A stretch of 64,000 bases of DNA from Paraconiothyrium sp. Pb-2020 (lineage: Eukaryota > Ascomycota > Dothideomycetes > Pleosporales > Didymosphaeriaceae): NCBI GenBank assembly GCA_022419385.1, contig JAJUBI010000008.1, positions 248,001 to 312,000 on the forward strand, written 5' to 3'. A program made the position numbers and the translations under genes. The notes beneath the pieces are model-generated. The model was not told the origin of the DNA, searched no databases, and was given only the letters and a program-made list of their open reading frames with translations. Below are positions 1-10,900 of this stretch, one piece after another; within the stretch, counting starts at the first letter, position 1; the number at the start of each line of letters is the position of its first letter.

Positions 1-1026
1 GATCGCGAAATCATTCCAAAGGGCGCTAAGGCGGCTCAACTTGTCTTGTTCGACGACAAGCCGTTGTATTGGCAAGCTTGGGATGTCGAGGTTTACCACC
101 TTGACTCCCGCCAAGAGCTGACCCCGTCAAAGGTGACCATTTCAGAGGATGGACCTCACCGTGTATCACTTAACGTCGAAACCAAGATATCGGACAAGTC
201 ATGGGTAAAGACCACCATCTCTCTGCCCGCGGCAGTCGGCAACGCCCCAACAAGCGTCGAGATTGACGCAGAAATTGAATGGCAGGAAACGATGAAGTTC
301 CTCAAGGTGGAGTTCCCCGTCGACATCGTCAACACAGAAGCCAGCTACGAGACCCAATATGGTATCGTCCGGCGCCCAACGCACTACAACACAACCTGGG
401 ACATGGCCAAATTCGAAGTCTGCGTCCACAAGTGGGCCGACCTCTCGGAAGCCTTATACGGTGTTTCCATTCTCAACGACTCGCGCTTTGGATTCGCAAC
501 CGCAGGAAACGTCATGAGACTCTCCCTTCTCCGCGCGCCAAAGGCCCCAGACGCACATGCCGACATGGGCCGTCATCGCACGCGCTATGCCATCTTCCCC
601 CACGCTGGGCCCCTCAACGAAGCTACCGTCCGCAAGGCCTTCGAATTCAACAACCCACTTCGCATCGTAGGCCGCAAGGCCAGCTCCAATCCAGCCCTGC
701 TTAACTCGTTCCAGATCCACGGGGCACCAAACCTCGTGCTCGACACCATCAAGCGAGGCGAAGACGACGAGGACGTCTCGCGCGGCGAGCTCCCCGTGAA
801 GAAAGGCCAGTCTGTCATCGTGCGCATCTACGACGCTCTGGGCGGAAAGAGCAAAGCAGTGCTCACCTGGGGCTCTTTGCACGTCAAGAAAGTGGTCAAG
901 GTCAATGCGCTAGAGGACGACATCGAGGGCGAGAAGGAAATCGTGATGACGGAGGTTGCGGGCAAGAAGGGTGCTAAGATTGAGATCAGGGCTTTTGAGG
1001 TTGCTACGTTCAAGCTTGTTTTGTAG
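1..1026 (+). CDS. Alpha-mannosidase, GH38 family, C-terminal part (5' end outside window)
   Basis: The frame is open from base 1 (reading D-R-E-I-I-P-K) to a TAG at 1024-1026, giving about 341 residues of a longer protein. The sequence matches the C-terminal beta-sandwich part of fungal class II alpha-mannosidases (Ams1 type). Stretches that show this are YETQYGIVRRPTHYNTTWD, the KWADLSE segment, and GRHRTRYAIFPHAGPL. The family hydrolyses alpha-linked mannose in free oligosaccharides and N-glycans in the vacuole or cytosol. The catalytic domain lies upstream of the window, so activity cannot be judged. No intron is visible in this part. The family call is firm; the Ams1-type assignment is likely. 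Confidence 0.9.
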   Translation, partial: DREIIPKGAKAAQLVLFDDKPLYWQAWDVEVYHLDSRQELTPSKVTISEDGPHRVSLNVETKISDKSWVKTTISLPAAVGNAPTSVEIDAEIEWQETMKFLKVEFPVDIVNTEASYETQYGIVRRPTHYNTTWDMAKFEVCVHKWADLSEALYGVSILNDSRFGFATAGNVMRLSLLRAPKAPDAHADMGRHRTRYAIFPHAGPLNEATVRKAFEFNNPLRIVGRKASSNPALLNSFQIHGAPNLVLDTIKRGEDDEDVSRGELPVKKGQSVIVRIYDALGGKSKAVLTWGSLHVKKVVKVNALEDDIEGEKEIVMTEVAGKKGAKIEIRAFEVATFKLVL

Positions 1027-1060
1027 AATGAGGGCTGCGTCGTTTGCATGGCAGCTAGTT

Positions 1061-1330
1061 GATGGGCGTGTGTCACGAAGTTATGGTTTGCAATGTGCTG
1101 CCTGACGTGAGTCGTGCGTACGTAGCTATGGAGCAAGCAGATAGGCTGTGCGCAAGATACAAATCGGAATTATGACTTTGTTAGCCCCGATGCCTGCCGA
1201 TGAAGCTGCCTTTTGGCGTGACTAGTATCTAACATGATGGTCTCTAACATGATGGTCTCTACCCTAGACGGCCTTCTCAAACCCGCCCTCTACTACGCCT
1301 TACAGATGGAGGAGCGAAGACTCGGGCGCA
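1061..1330. repeat. Direct repeat, left copy
   Basis: About 270 bp that recur in the same orientation at about 3097-3352. Shared blocks include GTCACGAAGT(T/C)ATGG, GACGTGAGTCGT, GGAGCAAGCAGA and CTCTACCCTAGA. This copy also has a short internal tandem duplication (ATCTAACATGATGGTCTCT, about 1228-1262). The two copies flank the coiled-coil gene. No transposase and no clear TG...CA LTR ends are visible. Confidence 0.75.
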
Positions 1331-1757
1331 CATGCCTTCGAGTTACTTACCTTGGCTAGCACAGTCGCTGACAAGGCGAAGCTCACTGGTAGCGGGCGCC
1401 CAGCCTCGGTGCAAACGCCGATTAATAGAAGGAGCCTGGGCTCCGAGAGGAATCGTAGGGTGTTGTTGGGCGCGCTAAGCTATTTTGCATCCACCTGCGC
1501 CCAAGTGCTTCGTCGTCCCCTGTACTTGCATGCCTTTGATACATTCTCCGTCACAACATCCAAAGCTTGCAAAACGAGCAATCGCAAAGATGAAACGACG
1601 CAGGGGGAGAATTTCGCGGCGTAGTTCAGAGAGGCGCAGTCTCGTGGTGAGAGCCGTTCATATAACCAAGACGCGTGCCTGTGGGGGCCCCTTCAGACAT
1701 CACCCTTTCGACCACATTCCATTCCAATACATACTTTGCTCACTTTGCGCGTCCTCG

Positions 1758-3004
1758 ATGGCTCTGCAGGAGCAAGCAACGTCATCGGAGATTATCCTGG
1801 AAGTCTTCGAAATCTGCCCAAATGGTGCCAGATCAGGATGGTACGAAAACGGCTACTACTGCTGCTCTGGCCAGGTGAGATCGTACTGTGGTCGGAATGT
1901 CACGGGGACGAGTGCGAGAGCCATCCATGCGCTTCTTGATGAGCTGGACCGGAGGCCGATGTTCGAAGACGATGTTCGAAAGCTAGCCTCGCACAATCAA
2001 TGTTCGACATGCTGTAGCAAGGACTTGGAAAATGAATGGCTGCGACGAGCTCGAGCACATGGTCTACTTGGGGGGGATATGGCGGAAGAGTTAGCAAATT
2101 ACAAGGAAATAAATGCGGAAAATACAAGACTACTTCTCCATATATCCAAGGAACGCAAGGAAATGACGACGAAGTTTCAGCATTCGGAAGCCGACAACAG
2201 GCGGCTCATGGAATTGCTGCAGGATGTGGACACTGACCGGAGCGATGCTCGAGCCAAGGCTAAGTCATTGACCCAGAAAAACGTCAAGATGCAGCAGGAG
2301 ATAGAAGAGGCAAAGGAGCGCGAGCACAACTTGACAAGCCACATCAAGCAACTCCGAAGTGAGCTAAAAGAGACCGAGATTCTGAAGAAAGAGCAAGACG
2401 CAATTAAACGACAGAAAGACTGGCTCGATGCAGCGGCAACAAAACTAACAAGCGAACTTCGACATGTGCGCGGAGACCTAGAGCGTGAGAGAAGCCAACG
2501 AAAGGAGGTAGAAGAGTTGCGGAAGAAGGAAATGGAAGAGCTGGTGAGGCTGGGCGACGATGCCAACTTGCTCTACGCACAGGTCATGGCCTTGAATGCA
2601 GAAAAGGAGGAAGTCCAAACCACGAACAAAACGTTGGAATCGGCGAACGCGAAGCTTAAAGATTCAAACGAGTGTTTCGAGGCTCAGATTCACAAGCTGT
2701 GCAAACAACACATGACCGACAAGAAGATATTAGAAATAAAATTACGGAGAACATCGACAGTTGGATGCAGCGTTGGGCTTTTCATATGTGCGCTGTGGGC
2801 CTGGACGTGTTAGATTCAGTGAAGGCAGTGTTGGCCAACTTTAGCATACGCAAGTTCCGGGAAGTTCTTTGGCGCATGTTAGTCGTTCGAATCTCAACCC
2901 AGAAACCCGCCAAAACCAGAGGTCTTGTGAATAGAGAGCATGTTGATCCGTACCTTAGCGAAGGCCAGCGGCTAGCATGTAAGGCTAAAGAGCAAGGTGT
3001 ATAG
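1758..3004 (+). CDS. Coiled-coil protein of unknown function; frame break near the 3' end
   Basis: I do not recognise this protein. Starting at ATG 1758 (MALQEQATSS) it has a Cys-rich N-terminal segment (YCCSGQVRSYC and CSTCC), then about 170 residues of charged heptad-rich coiled coil. The first frame stops at 2813. A second frame continues with KITENIDSWMQRWAFHMCAVG to a TAG at 3002-3004 and looks like a real C-terminal domain. Two models join them: a 62-nt intron 2672-2733 (GTGTTT...TTAG, weak donor, gives 394 aa), or a frameshift near the A-run at 2734-2741. The second is attractive because the coiled coil continues up to about 2740. The ORF is open upstream to 1485, but nothing supports an earlier start. 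The gene sits between two copies of a direct repeat. Confidence 0.5.
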
Positions 3005-3096
3005 GACTGTATAAACGCTTTTTTTTAGTGTAGAGATTCCGCATTCTCCACCGTTTTGCTCATGATTATACTGATTATATTGAAATAGCTACTCGT

Positions 3097-3352
3097 CAGT
3101 TAGCTAGAGTTCGCATGGGCGTATGTCACGAAGTCATGGTTTTTATGTATGTGCTGCTAGACGTGAGTCGTACGTACCATACGTATTGATGGAGCAAGCA
3201 GACAGGCTATGCGTCAGAATTCTGTCTTTGTTAGCCCTCTTAACTATCTAATAAGTCTACCTTTTAGCGTAACTAGTCTCTAATATAACACTCTCTACCC
3301 TAGATAGCCTTCTCACCTGTGCTCTACTACGCCTTACAAGTGTATGGGCGAA
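3097..3352. repeat. Direct repeat, right copy
   Basis: Homologous to 1061-1330 and in the same orientation. Many differences from the left copy are transitions towards A/T, for example GGCGTGACTAG against AGCGTAACTAG and CTAGACGGCC against CTAGATAGCC. This is consistent with RIP-like mutation or ordinary decay. It lacks the internal tandem duplication of the left copy. Confidence 0.7.
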
Positions 3353-5040
3353 GTCACCATCCCTCGACGTCAGGGTCCTTCGCCTGTATCGAAGTCCCAT
3401 TCTAAAGTTTCCACGCTGTAGGACATTCAAGCTCGCAACAGGCTGTATCCCAGACCAGCTCTCGGGTGAGCCTTCCCCCTGCCTGTCGCCCACGTTCTCG
3501 TCACGTTTCTGCTAAATCGATCCACGGCTATGTGTATCCCATGATGAAGGTGTTCTGTAATGCACGCCATCAAGTACATCAAGAGCTCCCTCGCATTCGG
3601 TTCTCAGCTTTATCGCTGTCCTTCTCCGGACAGAACCTTGACTGTCTGGTGCTACAGAAACATCTACCCCGATTTGCGTACATCGCCTCGGCCGCGCCCA
3701 CGAGACACCGCTGCTTTGCATACTACTTCAGGGACGTAGACGGCAGCTAGACTGTGGGGTAGCGCGTATAGCGTGTTATCTCAACTGACTTGCTAGGTAC
3801 TTCTTTCGCCGAAGTTTGATCATGATTTGGATCGATGATGATAGGCGAGATTGGATTGGTGGCAGACTCGTGAGGCTCAAGAAGAGAAAAAGAAAATACG
3901 AAGAGGCCACCTCTATAAACCACAGCCTGCTTGACCTCACACAATTTCGCTCGCGAATTTGGTTCGAGAGTCCTGCTTCCTGATGTACTCGCCTCAAAGC
4001 CCTTGACCGACAGGCTTGAGCGATCTCATGTCCACTTCGTTGCTGACCAGCCCGTACTCTGGATCTAGCGACAGGGTTACTGCCTATCAACGGTTCATTC
4101 ACAATCTATGCTCCGAGCACGCAGAATTCCAACCTTTGAAAGCCTTCATTTCAGCTCCTTCCACAAGTGCGATGGGGTTGAATTGGTGTATGATGGGCCA
4201 AGAATGTATACGTTGGTCATTGAGGAATAGCTCGAGCAACCCGCTAATAGCATCGCTGCCGCTGAGCTTAGATCCGTGGGAACACTTCGATGTCTGGTTG
4301 TCTTACAAGTGGAAATCACTGTGGCTGTTTGAAACATCATCATGGAATGATGATAACCAAGGAATGGGACAAAGCCTAAGCCTATGATCAGTCATTGCAC
4401 GGCGAGCGTTTGAGCCATACGGACGCTGCCAGAGTGCAACAAGCCTGTCGACTAGTCCTCTAATCGCTATTGCTGTAACCAGTGTATAAATTTAGATGTT
4501 GAGAGAAGTGTTCACAGCTCGAAAAATTACCGTAAGAAGCGCGAGAAGTTGAAGAGACGGCAAAGGCAACAGGCTGATATGAATTCAGAGCAGGAAGGGG
4601 ATTATAGCACAGATAGTGGCGACACATAGTCTCGATGCTTCAAGGCCCCGGACAAATAGACATAGCACACACGAGAGGTTTGCTCCGTATAAGCTATGCG
4701 TATGCAAGATGCAGTCCCAGTAATTAGGAAAGTTGTACTAGCTTTGAGACCTCTCTCCTTCGATCTCTCTTTCAAGTAAATGGAATTTGCAGCATGTCTA
4801 TATGCCTTGGTCTGTCGATCCGTTTGATGGTAACAACTACTGAGGATATGGCTTGCACTTTATATGGCCTCATCAGCCTACAAGTAACGTTCTCGATCAC
4901 GAACAATATGTTTGCGCATCGCACTCACAGTTAGCGAGGTGCGAGGTCGGATCTAAACTGCGCTTGCTTCAAACAGGCCCTTATTGTTATCAAGGTACGC
5001 ACTCATCGTGCCCCTCTCTCACTTGACCTCTTGACTGGCT
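3353..5040. other. Gene-poor interval
   Basis: No complete gene can be supported. Open frames here are short and have no recognisable domain. The only coding-like piece is 4456-4629, an open stretch ending in a very basic segment (YRKKREKLKRRQRQQ) and an acidic Ser/Thr tail before TAG. It has no visible start and could be a relic exon. Confidence 0.4.
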
Positions 5041-5047
5041 TATAAAA
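5041..5047 (+). promoter_or_regulatory. TATA box of the first F-box-like paralogue
   Basis: TATAAAA lies 141 bp upstream of the ATG at 5182 and is followed by a CT-rich run (TTTCTTCACC), as expected of a TATA-type fungal promoter. Confidence 0.5.
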
Positions 5048-5181
5048 CGTTTGTACGCGGGTGCGCCCTACCTTAGTTTCTTCACCTATACATCTATTCT
5101 CCTGCTCGTCGTCTGCGATACCCTACATCACTCGAAATCAACTTCACCAAAAGCTCTACAACAACGCCGACGACATTCAAT

Positions 5182-6012
5182 ATGGCGGCACGCAAAACTT
5201 TCCTGTCGGTCATCGTCATTGCTTTGGTGGCTTCCGTTCTCAGTTTTATCGCACGTGTCAGGACCGCGCGGGATGCTCCAAAGACACCGGATCCAGTTGT
5301 CTCTGAGCCCCATATTTCTAAGCCCGCTGCCTCGGAGCCGGAACCCGAGTCCTCAAAGGAAGCAGAGAGGAAGGATTGGAAACTCGTAAAGTTACAGAAT
5401 GGCCTCATTAGCATGGAGAAAACCCCACCGTGGTTGATTGACGTGTACGTATCCCTAAACTAGATATTATCTCAGGCTTCTAACCTCGACAGTGTCCAGC
5501 GCAATGCCATGCAATCTCCTTTGCTCCGCCTCCCCACTGAGATCAAGATGATGATATGGCAGTACGTAAGGACCGGAAGCTTCGTCAACGTACGCTTATG
5601 GTGGACGAAATCGACCTGCACCGGTGTTGGCGACTGCCCAATCGGGCTACCGTGGACTACTACTGATCTTCAAGGTCCGCCACAGTTGCCAGCAATGTTC
5701 CGTCTCAGTGCAATGTGCCGGCAGCTATATTTTGAGCTCAGCTCGACAGCTTTTTCAGGAACGATCTTCTTCTTCGATACGCATCACGCGCACGATGTTG
5801 TCGCATGGACCCAACGATTGACGCCTGCACATGAGAATGCCATCACCGACATAGCCGGCTGCGATACTTGGTCGAGGTTTCATGAGGTATTTCCCGGTCA
5901 GCATCTTCGTGACTTTTTTCCAGGGTTGCAGCGCGTTCACCTATACCGATCCGGCTATCGCCTGGGCTATCGATATGTCAAAGGAGATCGGCTGACGCTC
6001 TGTAAATTGTGA
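5182..6012 (+). CDS. F-box-like fungal orphan-family protein with N-terminal membrane segment (paralogue 1)
   Basis: Two exons, 5182-5444 and 5493-6012, joined across a 48-nt intron (GTACGT donor, CTAAC branch, ACAG acceptor), giving 260 aa. Residues 7-24 (FLSVIVIALVASVLSFIA) form a probable signal anchor, followed by a Pro/Ser/Glu linker. The core begins right after the splice with SPLLRLPTEIKMMIWQYV, the F-box-like start of a large ascomycete family often labelled DUF7730/2EXR (label from memory). It continues with MFRLSAMCRQLYFE and LTPAHENAITDIAG. Function is unknown; F-box similarity suggests protein-protein contact. It shares intron position and phase with the gene at 6699, so the pair is a tandem duplication. 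It ends earlier than paralogue 2 and lacks its acidic tail. Confidence 0.8.
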
Positions 6013-6698
6013 CAACGGTGGTGGAGAATGTCAGCTACGAGAGAAAGCGACAAATCGGATGTAGTGTTTCGTGAAATTTGGATAGTGAAGAGTTCAAAGG
6101 TACAGGTGTCTCTGGCCTATTTTCTGTCGACTTTTCCCCGAACACTGATCTCGGTGCGGGTTTGAGAGCTTTAGGTACTCCACTCTTTTGTCTGTTTGTT
6201 GTCTATCGTTGAGTTCTGTTGAGTCCTTTTCTTATTCGAAGCTTCATTTACTAGTCAGCTGAAGCATGGACACTTCATCTTAAGACATCAACAAGCACGA
6301 TTTTTGAAATCTCTTTTAGACCATCTCTTCGTGTTTCTGGAAGCGTGCGAGACAAACTTGTAACCATTTGGATAATTATAAATGTTGGAAAATGACAACC
6401 AACGAATCAAAGATGTTTCACTCTGCATGCTTTGGCCATAGCACGTCCACAAGTCTATGCAGCAATAACTCACTGTCAGCAGTGTGGTATGTTCCTATTC
6501 GTTCTCTCTTACCATCGATATTTCTTACTTCGGTTATATGAAGCCTCAAGACCAGTCCCTGAGTTCTCTTACCAGTTTGCGAGCGAGGCCACATATACAT
6601 GGCCAAATCCACCCTACCTTCTCTTCCTGATCCTTTTACAAACTACGAATACTTTATACAGACTACTTTCCTTGCCTACTAAGTACAGTCGTATCACC

Positions 6699-7906
6699 AT
6701 GGGTGCTCGCAAGAAGGCCGTCTCAACAATGTCTACTACTACGAATGCCTTCAAGGTCAAACGAGTGATCTTCAAGAGAACGAAGGTGGTCAAAGGTGTG
6801 AGAGCTTTACAGCGTGCCAATAGCGAAAAGACTTGGGAGGTCATGAAGTTGAGGAACGGTCTACTTGACATGGGAATGACACCGCCGTGGATGGTCGAAA
6901 TGTAAGTTTGCTATCACAATCTTGAGATGGGGTGCGGGAACTGAGCCCAGTGGCTAATGTTCACAGTGTCAAGCGCAATGCCAAAGAGTCGCCTCTTCTT
7001 CACCTTCCAGGAGAGATTCGTAACAAAATATGGGACTACGCGATGACCGGGAACATTGTCAACATACACGAGGATGAAGATGAGTCTCGCGTGGACGCAG
7101 AGACAATGGAGAAAGTCGTCGTGGTCTAGAAGGAACACACGGTTGGAGTGGTCGGCGAAGACAATCCTGTTCGATGGCTCAGCACTCGCGCCGAAGATAA
7201 GCCTCGCCTTCCAACCGCCTTCCGTCTATGTGAGGTCAGCCGACAGATCTATGCTGAGATTGGCACACTGGCCTACTCAGGCTCAATCTTTGTCTTCTGC
7301 AGCTGGGATGACGAAGGTGAGCTGGTCAAGGAGTGGGCTCGCAGCCTAGCTCCCGCTCATAAGAACGCAATCACGGATATTGCCATTGACGATATGAACT
7401 TCGATTGCTACCTCTCCGACAAGCACAGTATTCGCGAGATCTTTCATGGATTGCAACGCCTGCACCTCAACACAAATCGTGTCAATGTTGTCAATGTCTG
7501 CGCTCGGCGCGATGATGAACGTCACAGGAGCCTTTGGGTTCTTGAGCTGAAGCGCCTGGAAGAACGATTACAGAAGAGGATTTCCAAGCGAGAGGGCGGG
7601 GCTGTGAAGCTCGTCTGGCACGAGAACCCGGTCGAGGACTATGACGTATGGGAGAACACTGGTGACGAGAGTCTGGAAGCTAGCTCCGTCTCTTCGGATG
7701 CCGTTCCAACGAATGAAAATGACACCGAGGATAGCGGTCCAAAATGGAACATTCGAACCCAGGAGGATTCGGACGGGGAGCACGAGACCGATTATCAAGT
7801 GGGTGCAGAGAACGACGAGGCCGCGCACAGCGAGGATGAAGAGTCCAATGAGGGCAGCGACAATTTGGACTACGATAGCGACATGTTGGACATCGGATTG
7901 TCTTGA
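6699..7906 (+). pseudogene. F-box-like orphan-family protein (paralogue 2), interrupted by an in-frame TAG
   Basis: Exons 6699-6901 and 6967-7906 join across a 65-nt intron (GTAAGT donor, CTAAT branch, ACAG acceptor) at the same place and phase as in paralogue 1. The core SPLLHLPGEIRNKIWDYA, FRLCEVSRQIYAEIGTLAY and LAPAHKNAITDIA aligns with paralogue 1. Unlike paralogue 1 it has no hydrophobic N-terminus. It ends in a long Asp/Glu-rich tail. A TAG at 7127-7129 is codon 122 of 381; the same frame stays open for about 258 codons beyond it. No intron with a good donor removes the stop. A GTC...TAG intron at 7058-7129 (72 nt) would keep frame but has a poor donor. It may be a recent nonsense allele, a sequence error, or a rarely used splice. 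Confidence 0.7.
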
Positions 7907-10900
7907 ACGAGCCCCAACCACCATCCCCCCGGTTTTCAGTTCTGTATTTAGCTTCTGCGTTTCCTGTATCTGATGCCTCGGGTGTGCCTCTCTTCATTTG
8001 GTCATCTTGACATGTTTCATTTGCTTTCTTGGTTTATCTTCAGTAAAAATTGCCCACGCCCCCAAATCAAAGGGGCCACGAACCTGCTATCCGATCTGGT
8101 GTTCCCATAGTACAGTCGAGACCTCTTTCTTTCGAAAAATCAGATATCAAGATTAATCAGTGAGCAATTACTCCCCAATACATCTCTTATCAAAATATGC
8201 AGCTCCTTGAGAACGCTGTTTGTGGCCCTTGCACTGAGTAAGCTTAATCAAAGTGGGCATACCATCTAACAGCACTCACGATAATCATCAACCACAAGGC
8301 CTAATTGATGAGATTAGCACCACAGAGAAGAAATTCTTGTGACTCCCACTACCTCTTCCCGCTTATCTTCAGGTCTCTACCCTTTCTTTCGCTTATATCG
8401 ATGTCAATCTCTCTTCGGGCGCGTGATATTAATCTTTACATCACTTAGATTACTGTGGTAACCACACCACGAACCAGACACCAAATCGCATGGATGCGGC
8501 GTATGGAGCCGGATAACGCTGAGCAGTGCGTTATCACGTTGATACCATCTAAGCCACAACATCTGCAGGTCCCAATGACAACGTCGTGGGGGTTTAGCGT
8601 CTGTGACGTGCGCGGATATTACTTTCCTGATCGTTCGTACACCCTAGCTGAACACTTCCGTCCGGTGCAGTGAAACCGCCGATCCCAAAAGATCAGCCTC
8701 GCATGCTCGCTTACCGCGTCTTCAGTATGGTTACACGTATCGCTCCGGACGTCGTGCAACGTGCTGTGTGCAGGATACTTGATTATCACACCACCAGTTT
8801 TGAGCCTCCAAGTGGTCAACGGCCTCCATGGCCGGCAGGCAAGGATGCAAGCCAGGCTGGCAGGTTGGCTTCACCGCAAGATTTCCCATCCGGTGAGCGT
8901 AAGCCTCATAACGCATGAAATGTCCAGTCACCATGACATATACTCGAGAGGCGCAAGACGCTCGACCAAACACGTCCGCAAGCGTCCTTCGGCGCGCCGA
9001 CCTCGTGGCCTACGCCCTGATAAACGTGCGCCCCAAATCGGCCAGCAACCAAGGGCAACGAAAGTAGGCGACCACTGGAAAAAGCAAATACTGGATAGAA
9101 AATGCTCGACCCGAGTAAATGGGCAGGCACGGACCTGACAGAGCGGTAAGCGATGCATGCAGGACCCGCCAATGACAACGTGAAGAGGTAGCAGGATGGC
9201 AAAAGCAATCATGGAGACTGGAATTTCCCGAGCAAGCTTTGCCTGGAGGCCACGTTGAGGTCGCATAAGCCTGCCGAAGCCACCCGTTGTGCTTCGCGGC
9301 ATTGGTGCATGGGCATGTGCATGGGTTGCAGACCGAGTTCACTCCTGGGGAAATTGCTTTTTTCGCGAGATGGTGCTTTGGACGTTAGTACTTGTATCGA
9401 AGTAGGCGTCCGAAAGGACTATGGAAGGAGAGTAATGTTTGTTGCAGTGTGAGAGAGTTTACAGGACAAGGCAACGAGGGGTGTTGACAATTCGTGGTAG
9501 ACCCATGGTTGAGGTGCGTACCCTAGGTGCATGCTAGCGAGATCCGACCAGATATACAAAAAGCAACGCTGATATTGTCCAGTAGTCACGTAGAAAGCGT
9601 ACACATCTCACAAAAGGGGATGTAACGACCAGTCTTTGAACCAGATTCGGAGGAACGAGATGGGAAGGATTCGGGGGATGACTCTGCAAGAGAATCTCGG
9701 CTCCAGCCTACGGCATCTTCACCTACGCATTTGGATCAGTATTTGAGTTCAACATGCGCAGCGCTTCTTTTACGTAGTGCTAGTTACGGTATCATCGAAT
9801 CGAGTGAAGCGTCCGAGGTGCAGCGCTTCGAAGCTCGCGGTGTTGGACCGGGCCAGCCCATCGCGCATTGCATCGTGCGTCACCTCGCTGTCCGCACGTA
9901 CATGCATCGCAAAACGTGTCCAACGTCGCACTCGTTACATGTATCCCACGATAGATAGAGCCTCAATTGACCGCTCTTTCGGAGGTCCACAGGAGATACA
10001 TCTCACGCGATCGAAGGGTGGCTTAGCTGGGGTTCTCCGGCGATCAAACAGGGCGGAACCCGAAGGACGCGGTTGGCTCACGACCCGTCGTCGACCGAAG
10101 CTTGACTCGTGGTTGAAACCCTATCTGATCGATAAGTTTGTAACTGTGTACCCCACGCTTTGTAAAGTTTTGGAAGGTCGAGGTAAGATTGCATTGACCG
10201 GCGGAGGCATCGCGCGCGGTACAGTTTCGATCCCGTTCCGCAGCCAAGAATGTCGCTTCGATGGCACTTTAGGAATGGCAGGAATCGCGCTCGGGCCGAT
10301 TCGATCGGACTGCCTGCCGTAGCGTTGGCGTTGTCATCTCGGGCATGGGAGAATGCGATTGCGCTGAGGGTGAATGAAATGATCTAGGCCGATACCTAAT
10401 GCAAGCATGTACGACAAGACATTTCGGGGGCAGAAATGGTGGCCGATCAGCTGGATTAGGACCAGGCAACAAGCTCTTTGACCTGACCGCGCTAGCAATG
10501 ATCGTGAGATTCGCAACTGCCGTTGTCGCGCGAGCAAACTACGGCCTTCAGAAAGACGATTCATTACTTCATCGCGAAGCCCTTTTCGGTAAAAGTCGGA
10601 TGGATGGATAGCATCCGTAGCGTGGGGGCATCGATGGTCTCCGGCGCTGAACTCCTTCCCACTTTTTCCCGACCTGGAGAGACCCACAGCTAAGCTAGAG
10701 TCGTTTAGTGTTGCCATACACGGTGGGTGCAGCCTCGCGTCCGACAACGTACAACGATACGTACGAGTCTCCAACTACAATTGACGGATTGCTCTTTCGC
10801 TCGGTCGGCGTTGATAAGTATCTACCCTCTGCAGTAAGCACATAAATGCCTCACTATGATCTCCTGATACTGTGCAACACTGTACATGCATATCCTTTAC

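Noticed and set aside
1061..3352. LTR retrotransposon
   Set aside because: The direct repeats lack clear LTR ends, and the DNA between them encodes a coiled-coil protein with no gag, protease, reverse transcriptase or integrase motif.
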